Assembly: GCA_014384565.1 (NCBI GenBank)
Contig: JACNFO010000061.1
Span: forward strand, 1-64,000
Source of the DNA: Candidatus Pseudothioglobus aerophilus
Lineage (GTDB): Bacteria > Pseudomonadota > Gammaproteobacteria > PS1 > Pseudothioglobaceae
Reading direction: 5' to 3'
Length of the DNA stretch: 64,000 nt
Below, piece after piece: positions 40,587-50,147 of the stretch. A model generated the notes under the pieces. The model saw only the letters and a list, made by a program, of their open reading frames with translations, had not been told where the DNA came from and did no database searches. Position numbers and translations under genes: made by a program. Positions within the stretch are counted from its first letter, which is position 1, and each line of letters starts with the position of its first letter.

Positions 40587-41672
40587 ATGAAAATTGCCAT
40601 CAGCGCTGCAGAAACTTCTGGTGACCTTGTCGCATCATCCTTAGTGAGCGCACTGAAATTGTACCGGCCTGATTATGAAATAGAAGGTTTGGCGGGCGAT
40701 AAGATGTCTGCTGCTGGATGTAAAAGATTATGGCATACGGATCAAGTCAACGTGATGGGTCTTAGCGAGGTTTTAAAGAAACTACCGACTATTTTGAAGC
40801 TTAGACGATCTATAATTCAATACTTTTTGTCTAATAAGCCTGATGTTTTTATAGGAGTTGATTCACCTGATTTTAATTTTAAGATTGAAAGAAGGCTTAG
40901 AAAAAATGGAGTTAAAACCGTTCATTTCGTTAGTCCTTCAGTATGGGCATGGCGAGCAAATCGGATACATAAAATTAAAAAGTCAGCTGATTTAATGCTT
41001 TGTCTTTTTCCATTTGAGGTAGATTTTTATCGTACTTATCAGCAAAAAGCTATTTTTGTTGGACATCCATTGGCAGAAAAATTAAAGCCTCGAAAAAAAC
41101 ATACGTCAAATAAGCAAGTTTTATTAATGCCAGGATCAAGAGAGGCTGAAATTAAAACTTTATTGCCTGAGCTTTTATCTGCTGCTAAATTGATGCATAA
41201 AAAAGACTCTGAGATTAAATTTAGTTTGTCACTTGCAAATGAACATCTAAAGGATTGGGTAGAAGATAAAATTCAAGGACTGGATATTGTTCTAAGTTCA
41301 GGTGATTCCCATGAAAAGATTAAAAACTCTGATCTAGTTATTGTTGCCTCAGGAACTGCAACCCTTGAGGTGGCATTACTCGCTGTGCCGATGGTAGTGG
41401 TATATAAACTTTCAAAGATAAGTTATCAGATTGTTAAGCCTATGCTAAACACTAAAAATATTTCACTTCCAAATAAAATTTTAGGGAAAGACATTGTCCC
41501 TGAGTTACTTCAAAATGACGCAAACGGTCAAAATATTTTTGAACAGTCTATGAAGTTGATTGAATCAGATAATACAAAACTAGTTAAAGAATTGGAAAAA
41601 ATTCATGGGCTTTTAAATCAAAAAGCAAGTGTTAAGTCTGCCGAAGCAATCATTGAGTTCTTGCATGGATAA
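40587..41672 (+). CDS. lpxB: Lipid-A-disaccharide synthase
   Basis: ISAAETSGDLVASSLV, GVDSPDFNFKIERRLRK, FVSPSVWAWRANRI, LLMPGSREAEI. Confidence 0.97.
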   Translation: MKIAISAAETSGDLVASSLVSALKLYRPDYEIEGLAGDKMSAAGCKRLWHTDQVNVMGLSEVLKKLPTILKLRRSIIQYFLSNKPDVFIGVDSPDFNFKIERRLRKNGVKTVHFVSPSVWAWRANRIHKIKKSADLMLCLFPFEVDFYRTYQQKAIFVGHPLAEKLKPRKKHTSNKQVLLMPGSREAEIKTLLPELLSAAKLMHKKDSEIKFSLSLANEHLKDWVEDKIQGLDIVLSSGDSHEKIKNSDLVIVASGTATLEVALLAVPMVVVYKLSKISYQIVKPMLNTKNISLPNKILGKDIVPELLQNDANGQNIFEQSMKLIESDNTKLVKELEKIHGLLNQKASVKSAEAIIEFLHG

Positions 41673-42486
41673 AGAGTTAAAAAAAATAGTTGAGTTAGCG
41701 CTTACAGAAGATATAGGTTCTGGAGATCTATCTTCAAGTCTTCTTGATGACGTCATTATAAATGCTGAAATAATTTGTAGAGATCGAGCGACTATATGTG
41801 GCACAGAGTATTTTGACTTATGCTTTCTATCTCTTGATAAAGACATAGAAATAAGATGGAATTTGAAGGATGGTGATGAGGTTCAGCCTGGTGAAGTTAT
41901 TTGCAATATTAAAGGAAGATCTCGATCAATCATTACTGCAGAAAGAACGGCCCTTAATTTTCTTCAAATTTTAAGTGGCACGTCAACTAAAACCAATTAT
42001 CTAGTTAACCTTATAGGACGAACAAAGGCGCAATTACTTGATACAAGAAAGACAATCCCAGGCTTAAGAAAAGCACAAAAATATGCTGTTAAGTGTGGTG
42101 GCGGTGTAAACCATAGGATGGGGCTTTATGACTGTATCATGCTAAAAGAAAATCACATTTTATCGATTGGCTCCCTTGATAAATCTATAAAGAAAGCTCT
42201 TAAAAAATATCCTGAAAAACCAATTGTGGTTGAAGTGGAGACTTTGGAGCAGCTTCGTTGTGTTCTATCAATAAAGGGAATAACAAGAGTTCTTTGTGAT
42301 AACTTTAGTCTTATAGATCTTAAAGAAGCTGTCAAAATTGCGCAAGGTGTATATCCAATTGAGGCCTCAGGTGGAGTGAATGAAACAAATATTGTCAGTT
42401 ATGCAGAGACTGGTGTTGACTATATTTCAATAGGCTCAGTTACAAAAGATGTTGCTGCGGTTGATTTATCTTTGAGATTTTCTTGA
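41665..42486 (+). CDS. nadC: Nicotinate-nucleotide pyrophosphorylase (quinolinate phosphoribosyltransferase)
   Basis: LTEDIGSGDLSS, ERTALNFLQILSGTST, DTRKTIPGLRKAQKYAVKCGGGVNHRMGL, VEVETLEQL. Start at ATG 41665. Confidence 0.96.
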   Translation: MDKELKKIVELALTEDIGSGDLSSSLLDDVIINAEIICRDRATICGTEYFDLCFLSLDKDIEIRWNLKDGDEVQPGEVICNIKGRSRSIITAERTALNFLQILSGTSTKTNYLVNLIGRTKAQLLDTRKTIPGLRKAQKYAVKCGGGVNHRMGLYDCIMLKENHILSIGSLDKSIKKALKKYPEKPIVVEVETLEQLRCVLSIKGITRVLCDNFSLIDLKEAVKIAQGVYPIEASGGVNETNIVSYAETGVDYISIGSVTKDVAAVDLSLRFS

Positions 42487-43241
42487 TACCCTACTGCTCT
42501 AAAGGCTGGGCTTAGATTATCTTCTCTGAAATTATAAGTTAAGGGTTTATTGTTTAAATCAAGAACTGCGCCACCTGCGCCTTCAAGAATATAGACTCCG
42601 GCTGCAGTATCCCATTCTGAGCAGCGCCCAAATTTAGGATAGCAATCATAAATTCCTTCTGCAATTAAACAAAATTTAAGTGCACTTCCCAGTTTAAAAG
42701 TTTCAAAATTTGTTTTAGATCTAAGATGATTTTTTAGAGGTTTATTGTTATTTGAGTACCTTCCCACTACGATTTTTTCCCACCTATTAGGTTTTTTTGT
42801 AGAAATTTTATGAGGTTTGTTTCCAACCATCTTTATTGATGATTGACTTGGCAACCGATAGTAGTGTACTTTGTGAAATGGAGAATAGATTAAACCAAAA
42901 TCTGGGTAATTATTTCGAATAAGAGCAATGCTAATACAAAAGTCTGGTGAGCCATCTATAAAGTCACGAGTTCCATCTAAAGGGTCGACTAGCCAATACT
43001 CATCCCAAGATTTTCGAGATGAAAAAGGGATGTTAGATGACTCTTCAGATAGTATTGGCGTGTTAGGAGTTAGTTTTTTCAAAGTATTTATGATTAACTC
43101 ATTTGATTCTTTATCAGCCTGAGTTACAGGGGTATTGTCGCTCTTCATTCTGAAGTTTTCTGAATTGTTGCGATGAGACATAATAATTTCTCCTACCTCA
43201 ACAGTAAGAGTTATTAGTTCTGAAAGAATTTTATCTAGCAT
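42420..43241 (-). CDS. CysQ-like 3'(2'),5'-bisphosphate nucleotidase (second paralogue)
   Basis: PILSEESS, YWLVDPLDGTRDFIDG, EWDTAAGVYILEGAGG. Confidence 0.87.
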   Translation of the reverse strand: MLDKILSELITLTVEVGEIIMSHRNNSENFRMKSDNTPVTQADKESNELIINTLKKLTPNTPILSEESSNIPFSSRKSWDEYWLVDPLDGTRDFIDGSPDFCISIALIRNNYPDFGLIYSPFHKVHYYRLPSQSSIKMVGNKPHKISTKKPNRWEKIVVGRYSNNNKPLKNHLRSKTNFETFKLGSALKFCLIAEGIYDCYPKFGRCSEWDTAAGVYILEGAGGAVLDLNNKPLTYNFREDNLSPAFRAVGYQENLKDKSTAATSFVTEPIEI

Positions 43242-43335
43242 AAGCCAAATTATATCATTGACAGTTGTATTTATTTTTTACTAAGAAGATAACTTAAGTA
43301 AAATTTATTTCTATTAACAAGGTGAAGCTGAGAAT

Positions 43336-44043
43336 ATGAAAAAACAGATATTAACTATGGGTGGTGGTGGATTTACTTCTAAGCCAGAGAATCTTAAATT
43401 GGATAAGTATTTATTGTCTTTGTCAGACAAAAAAAATCCTAAAGTTTGTTTTATACCTACGGCAAGTGGAGACGATGAGAGTTATAAAAAACGTTTTTAT
43501 TCTTCATATAAAAAGCTTAATTGTGAAACGAGCCATTTATCTTTATTTAGTCCACCTGAAGGTGACTTGAGAGATTTTGTTTTAGAAAAAGATATTTTTT
43601 ATGTTGGTGGTGGCAATACAAGAAACCTTTTGGTTCTTTGGAAAGAGTGGGGTCTTGATAAGTATTTGCATGAAGCCTGGTGTAATGGAGCAATAATGGC
43701 TGGACTAAGTGCTGGATCCATTTGTTGGTTTGAGCAAGGCTTAACTGATTCAAAGACTGGTAAATTGCTTCCACTAGATTGTTTAGGCTTTCTGCAAGGA
43801 AGTAACTGCCCACACTTTGATACTGAGATTAAAAGGCGACCTGAGTATCATAAAGCTATTTTAAATGGCATCATGAAGTCAGGAATTGCTTGTGATGATG
43901 GCGTTGCTGCGCACTTTATAGATGGAAGCCTTGAGCGCTGTGTATCGTCTTTATTAAATGCAAAGGCTTATAGTATTAAGAATGATAATGGCATTATTAA
44001 CGAATCAGTTATTGAGCCAGTATATCTTGATGATCTGGTTTAA
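43336..44043 (+). CDS. Peptidase E (S51 family)
   Basis: QILTMGGGGF, FYVGGGNTRNLLVLW, MAGLSAGSICWFE nucleophile Ser motif. Confidence 0.9.
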   Translation: MKKQILTMGGGGFTSKPENLKLDKYLLSLSDKKNPKVCFIPTASGDDESYKKRFYSSYKKLNCETSHLSLFSPPEGDLRDFVLEKDIFYVGGGNTRNLLVLWKEWGLDKYLHEAWCNGAIMAGLSAGSICWFEQGLTDSKTGKLLPLDCLGFLQGSNCPHFDTEIKRRPEYHKAILNGIMKSGIACDDGVAAHFIDGSLERCVSSLLNAKAYSIKNDNGIINESVIEPVYLDDLV

Positions 44044-44055
44044 TTCACACAATAA

Positions 44056-44082
44056 AAAACCTAGTATTAAACTAGGTTTTTA
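44056..44082. terminator. Rho-independent-type terminator between convergent peptidase E (+) and tRNA (-)
   Basis: aaaacctagt-attaa-actaggttttta: 10-bp perfect stem with A/T flanks. Confidence 0.75.
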
Positions 44083-44088
44083 TATATA

Positions 44089-44165
44089 TGGTGGGCCTAC
44101 TTGGACTTGAACCAAGGACCAATCGATTATGAGTCGAGTGCTCTAACCAACTGAGCTATAGGCCC
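44089..44165 (-). tRNA. tRNA with CAT anticodon, most likely tRNA-Ile2 (lysidine-modified)
   Basis: Reverse strand GGGCCTATAGCTCAGTTGGTTAGAGCACTCGACTCATAATCGATTGGTCCTTGGTTCAAGTCCAAGTAGGCCCACCA. Perfect acceptor and T stems, encoded CCA, loop CTCATAA. AATCGxTTGGTC...TTCAAGTCC resembles E. coli ileX, which also lies near rpoD. Confidence 0.9.
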
Positions 44166-44174
44166 GTAGAAGAT

Positions 44175-46022
44175 TTATTCTAAAAAACTTTGAAGTTTGT
44201 GTGCACGAGAAGGGTGCCTCAGCTTTCTGAGCGCTTTGGCTTCAATTTGGCGAATCCTTTCACGAGTAACGTCAAACTGTCTACCTACTTCTTCAAGTGT
44301 GTGATCTGTACTCATATCTATTCCAAATCGCATTTTCAAAACTTTTGCTTCTCGAGGTGATAAATTAGCTAAAAGATCACCAGTAGTTTCTTTAAGGCTT
44401 TCACGAGTTGTGACTTCTAAAGGTGAGGAAAGGTTTGTATCTTCAATAAAATCACCAATTGTAGAATCTTCATCGTCTCCTACTGGGTTCTCCATTGATA
44501 ATGGTTCTTTAGCAATCTTAAGTATTTTATTAATTTTATATTCTGGTAATTCCATTTCAACAGATAGCTCTTCAGGCGTTGCCTCTCTTCCAAATCTTTG
44601 AAGAAGTTGACGTCTTACTCGATTTAATTTGTTGATAGTTTCAATCATGTGAACTGGAATTCGAATAGTTCGGGCTTGATCAGCAATTGATCTGGTAATT
44701 GCTTGACGGATCCACCAAGTTGCATAGGTTGAAAATTTATAACCTCTGCGATATTCAAACTTATCTACTGCCTTCATTAAGCCTACGTTTCCTTCTTGAA
44801 TAAGGTCAAGGAATTGAAGGCCCCGATTTGCATACTTTTTGGCAATTGAAATTACAAGCCTTAAATTAGCTTCAATCATTTGACTTTTGGCTACTTTAGC
44901 CTTTCTATCACCCTTTCGAAGTCTTTTGTTAATTTCTTTAAGCTCTGCAATTGTTAACTTCATTGCCTCTTCATGCTCTAAAAGGCTCTTTTGTGAGTAA
45001 TAAATTTCTTTTTCTGTTTTTTCCAATGATGTTAGAGTTGCTTTATTAAGATCAATAGATTTGAGCCAATCAAAATTAGTTTCGTTTCCTGGAAATGATG
45101 CATAAAAAAGCTCTGAGCTCATCCCAGCATCAAGGCAGACTTGACGAATAAGATTTTCTTCTTTCTTTACCTTATCTACTCGACTTGTAACAAGCTCCAT
45201 CATTGTACTAACAAGTTTTGGAGCAAGTCTAAGTTCAGAGATGCAACTAGAAAATTTTTGTCTTGCTTTAACAGTCTTATCATCAAGATAGCCATTCTTT
45301 TCAAAAGATTTAACGTAGCTATTATGAGATTTTTGTATTTTATCAAAGCGCTCAAATATCATTCCTTCATCAGGGCCTGTATATTCTAGCTCATCGAAAT
45401 CTTCTTCATCTTCATCGAAATCTTCCTCATTCTCATCAATTTCCATTGCATCAAGATGGGCTTGTTTTTCCTTAATAAGTATTTGATTTTCTTCAAATTC
45501 TTCAGCATCCCCTTGGTAACCAATAACAACGTCAGTCATCTTACATTTACCTTCTTCAAGTCTTGTATATGCTTTGAAGAAATAGTCAGAGATTTCAGGA
45601 TAAAGAGAAATCGCTTGTAAGATTTGATAAACACCTGCTTCAATTTCTTTTGCAATGCGTACTTCATCTTTTTGTTCTAAAAGCTCAACTACGCCCATTT
45701 CTCGCATGTACATTCTAACGGGGTCAGTAGTTCTTCCAAACTCTGAATCAAGAGCCGCTAGTGCAGCTGTTGCAACTTCAGCAGAGCTAGCCTCTGCCTT
45801 TCCGCCCGACTTCATTACCAGCTCATCAGCATCTGGCGCTTCATCAGCGACCAATATATCCATTTCTTCTAAGATTGTTACAATTGGTTCAACCTGTTCA
45901 GGAGTTAATAAGTCTTCTGGTAAGAGATCATTGATTTCCGAATAAGTCAGGTAACCTTGCTCTTTTCCAATTGTTATTAGACTATTAAGGGCCTTTTTGT
46001 GAGCTTCAGTAGTTGTTTTCAT
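44175..46022 (-). CDS. rpoD: RNA polymerase primary sigma factor (sigma-70)
   Basis: [70 protein letters not shown]-terminal [22 protein letters not shown]. Confidence 0.99.
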   Translation of the reverse strand: MKTTTEAHKKALNSLITIGKEQGYLTYSEINDLLPEDLLTPEQVEPIVTILEEMDILVADEAPDADELVMKSGGKAEASSAEVATAALAALDSEFGRTTDPVRMYMREMGVVELLEQKDEVRIAKEIEAGVYQILQAISLYPEISDYFFKAYTRLEEGKCKMTDVVIGYQGDAEEFEENQILIKEKQAHLDAMEIDENEEDFDEDEEDFDELEYTGPDEGMIFERFDKIQKSHNSYVKSFEKNGYLDDKTVKARQKFSSCISELRLAPKLVSTMMELVTSRVDKVKKEENLIRQVCLDAGMSSELFYASFPGNETNFDWLKSIDLNKATLTSLEKTEKEIYYSQKSLLEHEEAMKLTIAELKEINKRLRKGDRKAKVAKSQMIEANLRLVISIAKKYANRGLQFLDLIQEGNVGLMKAVDKFEYRRGYKFSTYATWWIRQAITRSIADQARTIRIPVHMIETINKLNRVRRQLLQRFGREATPEELSVEMELPEYKINKILKIAKEPLSMENPVGDDEDSTIGDFIEDTNLSSPLEVTTRESLKETTGDLLANLSPREAKVLKMRFGIDMSTDHTLEEVGRQFDVTRERIRQIEAKALRKLRHPSRAHKLQSFLE

Positions 46023-46109
46023 AATTTGATTTTTTCAAAACAGAGGGGAAATTATACCTAAAAGAGTAGATTGTTTATACCATTAATTCAGCCCTATAGA
46101 GGCCTAGGA

Positions 46110-47072
46110 TTAATCTGAATCTGCAAAAATTGTACTGATGGATTGTTCATCACTAATTCTTCGAATAACGTCTGCAAGAGTTGTGGCAATTGACAATTGC
46201 CTAATTTTATTGCATTTTTTTGCTTGATCCGTTAATGGAATTGTATTTGTAATAACCAATTCATCCAGCTTGGAGTTGGATATGTTTTCAATAGCACCTC
46301 CAGAAAGAACTGCATGAGTTGCATATGCAACAACTTTCTTTGCGCCCTTTTCTTTTAATATTTCAGCTGCTTGGCAGAGCGTTCCGGCGGTATCCACCAT
46401 GTCATCAATCATAATGCAGGTACGTCCTTCTACATCACCAATTACATTCATGACTTTAACTAAGTTTGGCGCTGGCCTCCTCTTATCAATAATTGCAAGG
46501 TCTGCGTCATTAATTCTTTTTGCTGCTGCTCTTGCTCTAGCAACACCGCCAACATCAGGAGATACTACGACTACATCTTGATAGTTATGATCCAAAATAT
46601 CCTGGACAAGGACAGGTTGAGCATATATGTTATCAATTGGAATATTGAAGAATCCTTGGATTTGATCTGCATGTAAGTCCATTGTCAATATGCGGTCAAC
46701 ACCTGACGTTTCTATCAATTGAGCGACAAGTTTTGCAGTTATTGGAACGCGAGTTAGTCTCGAGCGCCTATCTTGCCTAGAGTAGCCAAGATATGGAACG
46801 ACAGCTGTAATTTTTCCCGCAGAAGAGCGCCTTAGAGCATCAACCATTATTAATAACTCCATTAAAGTTTCAGCTGATGAAGGACCACAGGTTGGCTGAA
46901 TAACGAATACATCACATCCACGCACATTATCAAGAATTTCAACTTGAGCTTCGCCATCACTAAATTGACCTACAAAGGCTTTACTTTGGGTGATGTTGAG
47001 GTTAGTAATAATTTCGGATGAGAGATCAGGGTTTGCATTTCCGCTAAAGATCTTTATTCTTTCTAGAGACAT
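46110..47072 (-). CDS. prs: Ribose-phosphate pyrophosphokinase
   Basis: [62 protein letters not shown]. Confidence 0.98.
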   Translation of the reverse strand: MSLERIKIFSGNANPDLSSEIITNLNITQSKAFVGQFSDGEAQVEILDNVRGCDVFVIQPTCGPSSAETLMELLIMVDALRRSSAGKITAVVPYLGYSRQDRRSRLTRVPITAKLVAQLIETSGVDRILTMDLHADQIQGFFNIPIDNIYAQPVLVQDILDHNYQDVVVVSPDVGGVARARAAAKRINDADLAIIDKRRPAPNLVKVMNVIGDVEGRTCIMIDDMVDTAGTLCQAAEILKEKGAKKVVAYATHAVLSGGAIENISNSKLDELVITNTIPLTDQAKKCNKIRQLSIATTLADVIRRISDEQSISTIFADSD

Positions 47073-47157
47073 CCAATTAGACTTTTATTGATGTAGTATG
47101 CAATTATACAAACAAATTACGTGGCTAAGCGCAATAGTTTGGTAATTGAATCAAGAT

Positions 47158-47637
47158 TTATAGTATTTCATCTATTGATGCTGAAATATCTTCAGGTTCA
47201 GTAGTAGAACTGAAGCGCTTAAAAGGGATACCATCACGATTAATTAGAAACTTAGTAAAATTCCATTTGACGCTATCAGTTAGCTTTCCTTTTAGCTCAC
47301 TTTTTAAATACTTAAACAGGGGATGAGCATTTTTACCATTGACATCAACTTTTGTTGACATCAGAAACGTAACGTCATAATTTAGGTTACAAAAATCTTT
47401 GATTTCTTCAGAGGTGCCGGGCTCTTGTTTGCCAAATTGATTGCAAGGAAAGCCAATTATTACTAAACCTCTTTCTTTGTACTTTTGGTAGAGTTTTTCG
47501 AGTCCAGAATAGTGATAGGTTAGACCACAGAAGCTTGCAGTATTTACAATTAAAATTGCTTTGCCTTTAAATTGACTCAAAGAGATTTCTTCTCCATCAA
47601 GCTGACTAAAGTTGAATTGATATATATTTTCATTCAT
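47158..47637 (-). CDS. Glutathione peroxidase (Cys type)
   Basis: ILIVNTASFCGLT, IIGFPCNQFGKQEPG, VKWNFTKFLI. Start moved to ATG 47637 because the longer ORF enters the upstream tRNA. Confidence 0.92.
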   Translation of the reverse strand: MNENIYQFNFSQLDGEEISLSQFKGKAILIVNTASFCGLTYHYSGLEKLYQKYKERGLVIIGFPCNQFGKQEPGTSEEIKDFCNLNYDVTFLMSTKVDVNGKNAHPLFKYLKSELKGKLTDSVKWNFTKFLINRDGIPFKRFSSTTEPEDISASIDEIL

Positions 47638-47671
47638 GATTCTTACCTCAAGCTGATTAATCTTAACAATA

Positions 47672-47746
47672 TGGCTGGGGCGGATGGATTCGAACCATCG
47701 GTACACGGGATCAAAACCCGATGCCTTACCACTTGGCTACACCCCA
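47672..47746 (-). tRNA. tRNA-Gln (anticodon TTG)
   Basis: Reverse strand TGGGGTGTAGCCAAGTGGTAAGGCATCGGGTTTTGATCCCGTGTACCGATGGTTCGAATCCATCCGCCCCAGCCA. Cloverleaf folds by hand; encoded CCA. Confidence 0.95.
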
Positions 47747-48577
47747 ATTGTATAATGGCGATTTATCAATCGCTTTTGCGATAAAACCAGTCCATTTTGA
47801 TGGCAATTTATTGATTGCTATCGATGCATCTTTTTCTTTTTCAAAGGCTACAAAAACACAACATCCACTTCCAGTCATTCTTGCAATTCCGAGGTGGTTT
47901 TCAGTTGAGTCTAGATGGGCTATAGCCTTTTCTATATCAGCTTCCAAATGAATTGCAGCATCTAAGCAGTCGTTATGAGGATTAGATACCATTGAAAAGT
48001 TTGCTATTTTCCTTTGTACTGGAGACATTGTCAATGCTTTGTGTGTGAAAATTTCTTTTGTGGATATATGTTTGCCAATTGTAACAATTAAATAAAAGTA
48101 TTTTGGTAGGCTTATTGGTGTAAGTATTTCACCTATACCTTCGCCCCAAGAGCTATGACCATTAATAAATACAGGAACGTCTGCACCAAGATTTTGACCA
48201 ATATCCACTAATTCTTCTCTAGGTAAATTAAGATTCCAAAGCTTATTAAGAGCAATTAAAACAGTCGCTGCATTTGAGCTACCACCTCCTAAGCCACCTC
48301 CTATCGGTATTTTTTTAACTATAGCTATATCTGCCCCACCCTTTGACCCAGTGATTTTTTTTAGAAGAGTGGCGCTGCGTATAATTAAATCTTGATTTTT
48401 TGGAATATGTTCATTGCCACTAATTCGATCAATTACTCCATCACTTCTATAATTGATATTTATCTCATCGCAGTAATCTACAAGTTGAAAAATGGTCTGA
48501 AGGTTATGATAACCATCCGACCTTTTTGAGGTTACGTGTAAAAATAAATTAATTTTAGCGGGCGATAAGTAAGTCAA
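47726..48577 (-). CDS. ispE: 4-diphosphocytidyl-2-C-methyl-D-erythritol kinase
   Basis: SPAKINLFLHVTSKRSDGYHNLQTIFQ, KKIPIGGGLGGGSSNAAT, MTGSGCCVFVAF. Confidence 0.96.
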   Translation of the reverse strand: MTYLSPAKINLFLHVTSKRSDGYHNLQTIFQLVDYCDEININYRSDGVIDRISGNEHIPKNQDLIIRSATLLKKITGSKGGADIAIVKKIPIGGGLGGGSSNAATVLIALNKLWNLNLPREELVDIGQNLGADVPVFINGHSSWGEGIGEILTPISLPKYFYLIVTIGKHISTKEIFTHKALTMSPVQRKIANFSMVSNPHNDCLDAAIHLEADIEKAIAHLDSTENHLGIARMTGSGCCVFVAFEKEKDASIAINKLPSKWTGFIAKAIDKSPLYNWGVAKW

Positions 48578-48578
48578 T

Positions 48579-49121
48579 TTAAGCTTTAATGAAATACTCT
48601 CTATAGTGTTTTAACTCATCTATTGAGTCGTAAACATCTGATAATGCTAAATGTCTGGATTTTTTATATGTGGAAGAAATAATGCTTGGCTTCCATCGAA
48701 CAGCTAATTCTTTTAATGTGGAGACGTCAATATGTCGATAGTGAAAAAACTTTTCTAGTTTTGGCATGTAGTTATTCAAGAACCTTCTATCCTGACAAAT
48801 CGAATTACCACACATTGGTGATGCGCCTTGGTCAACATATTTAATAAGAAAATCTAGGGTTTGGGATTCTGCCTCAGCAGTGGAAACTTTGCTTTCTATT
48901 ACCCTTTGGACAAGTCCAGATCTATTGTGTTGGTTTGTATTCCAGTCGTCCATTCCATTAAGAAGATCACTATTTTGGTGGATAGCTAACGAAGGGCCTT
49001 CTTCTATTACATTTAGATTGGCATCGGTAACTACTGTTGCTATCTCAATAATGACATCACTTTCAGGAATTAAACCTGTCATTTCAAGGTCTATCCAAAT
49101 AAGATTAGTTTTTTTATTCAT
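48579..49121 (-). CDS. orn: Oligoribonuclease
   Basis: [61 protein letters not shown]. Start set to ATG 49121. Confidence 0.96.
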   Translation of the reverse strand: MNKKTNLIWIDLEMTGLIPESDVIIEIATVVTDANLNVIEEGPSLAIHQNSDLLNGMDDWNTNQHNRSGLVQRVIESKVSTAEAESQTLDFLIKYVDQGASPMCGNSICQDRRFLNNYMPKLEKFFHYRHIDVSTLKELAVRWKPSIISSTYKKSRHLALSDVYDSIDELKHYREYFIKA

Positions 49122-49128
49122 AATTAAT

Positions 49129-50145
49129 TTAATTATTGCTAGCAAAAATATATTCTTCAAGTTTTTCTTTTGCACTTCCATCTGATAATATTTTGAAAGC
49201 TTTTTCAATCCCTGAATTTAGTGTTTCTTCGAGGCCGCTTACATAAATAGCAGCTCCAGCATTTAAAGCAATGATATTTTTTGCAGTACCATTATGCCCA
49301 GAAAAGGCTTCATAAATTAGAGAGAGTGACTCATCAGCATTTTCTGCTTTAATATCATCAAGGTTACCTAGCTTTAAACCAAAGTCATCTGGATGAACGC
49401 TATAGGTTGAAACTTCATCATTATATAATTCAGCTACAAAGGTTTTATCAGCTATAGAAAATTCATCAAGTCCATCTGCAGAATGAACTACCATAACATG
49501 TCGAGAATTAAGGCTTTTTAGGACGTTAGCGATTGGCTCAACTAGGTTTCTGTCATAAACTCCAATAACTTGGTTAGGGGCTTTAGCTGGATTAGTCAGG
49601 GGGCCTAAAACATTAAATATAGTTCTGACTGCCAGTTCTTTTCGCGGACCAATTGCGTGCTTCATTGCACTATGATGTGCTGGCGCAAACATAAATCCAA
49701 CGCCTATTTTTTCAATACATTCGCTGATGACTTCGGGGCTTAAGTTAAGATTTATTCCAGCTGCCTCCAGAACATCTGCGCTTCCAGATTTTGATGAAAT
49801 GGATCGATTGCCATGCTTTGCAACTTTGCCACCTGCAGCTGCAACAACAAAGGCAGAGGCAGTCGATATATTAAATAGCCCTAGACCATCCCCACCCGTT
49901 CCGCAAGTATCTACAAGGTACTCAGCGCTACTTAATTCAACCGAAGTTGCCAGTGAGCGCATTACCTTGGCACTGGCAGTAATTTCTTCAATTGTTTCGC
50001 CTTTCATAGATAGACCAATTAAAAAAGCACCAATCTGTGCATCCGTTGTTTGGCCAGTCATAATGCTATTCATGACATCAAGCATTTCACTTTCATTTAG
50101 ATTTTTTTTTGAAATAACAGCTTTGATGGCTTGATTTATATTCAT
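49129..50145 (-). CDS. trpD: Anthranilate phosphoribosyltransferase
   Basis: [54 protein letters not shown]. Confidence 0.97.
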   Translation of the reverse strand: MNINQAIKAVISKKNLNESEMLDVMNSIMTGQTTDAQIGAFLIGLSMKGETIEEITASAKVMRSLATSVELSSAEYLVDTCGTGGDGLGLFNISTASAFVVAAAGGKVAKHGNRSISSKSGSADVLEAAGINLNLSPEVISECIEKIGVGFMFAPAHHSAMKHAIGPRKELAVRTIFNVLGPLTNPAKAPNQVIGVYDRNLVEPIANVLKSLNSRHVMVVHSADGLDEFSIADKTFVAELYNDEVSTYSVHPDDFGLKLGNLDDIKAENADESLSLIYEAFSGHNGTAKNIIALNAGAAIYVSGLEETLNSGIEKAFKILSDGSAKEKLEEYIFASNN

Positions 50146-50147
50146 GG

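Noticed and set aside
47510-47570. Selenocysteine glutathione peroxidase
   Set aside because: The active-site codon reads TGT (Cys) in NTASFCGLT, not TGA.
47158-47706. Longer glutathione peroxidase start (47706)
   Set aside because: It would run through the tRNA-Gln gene; ATG 47637 gives the normal Gpx N-terminus.
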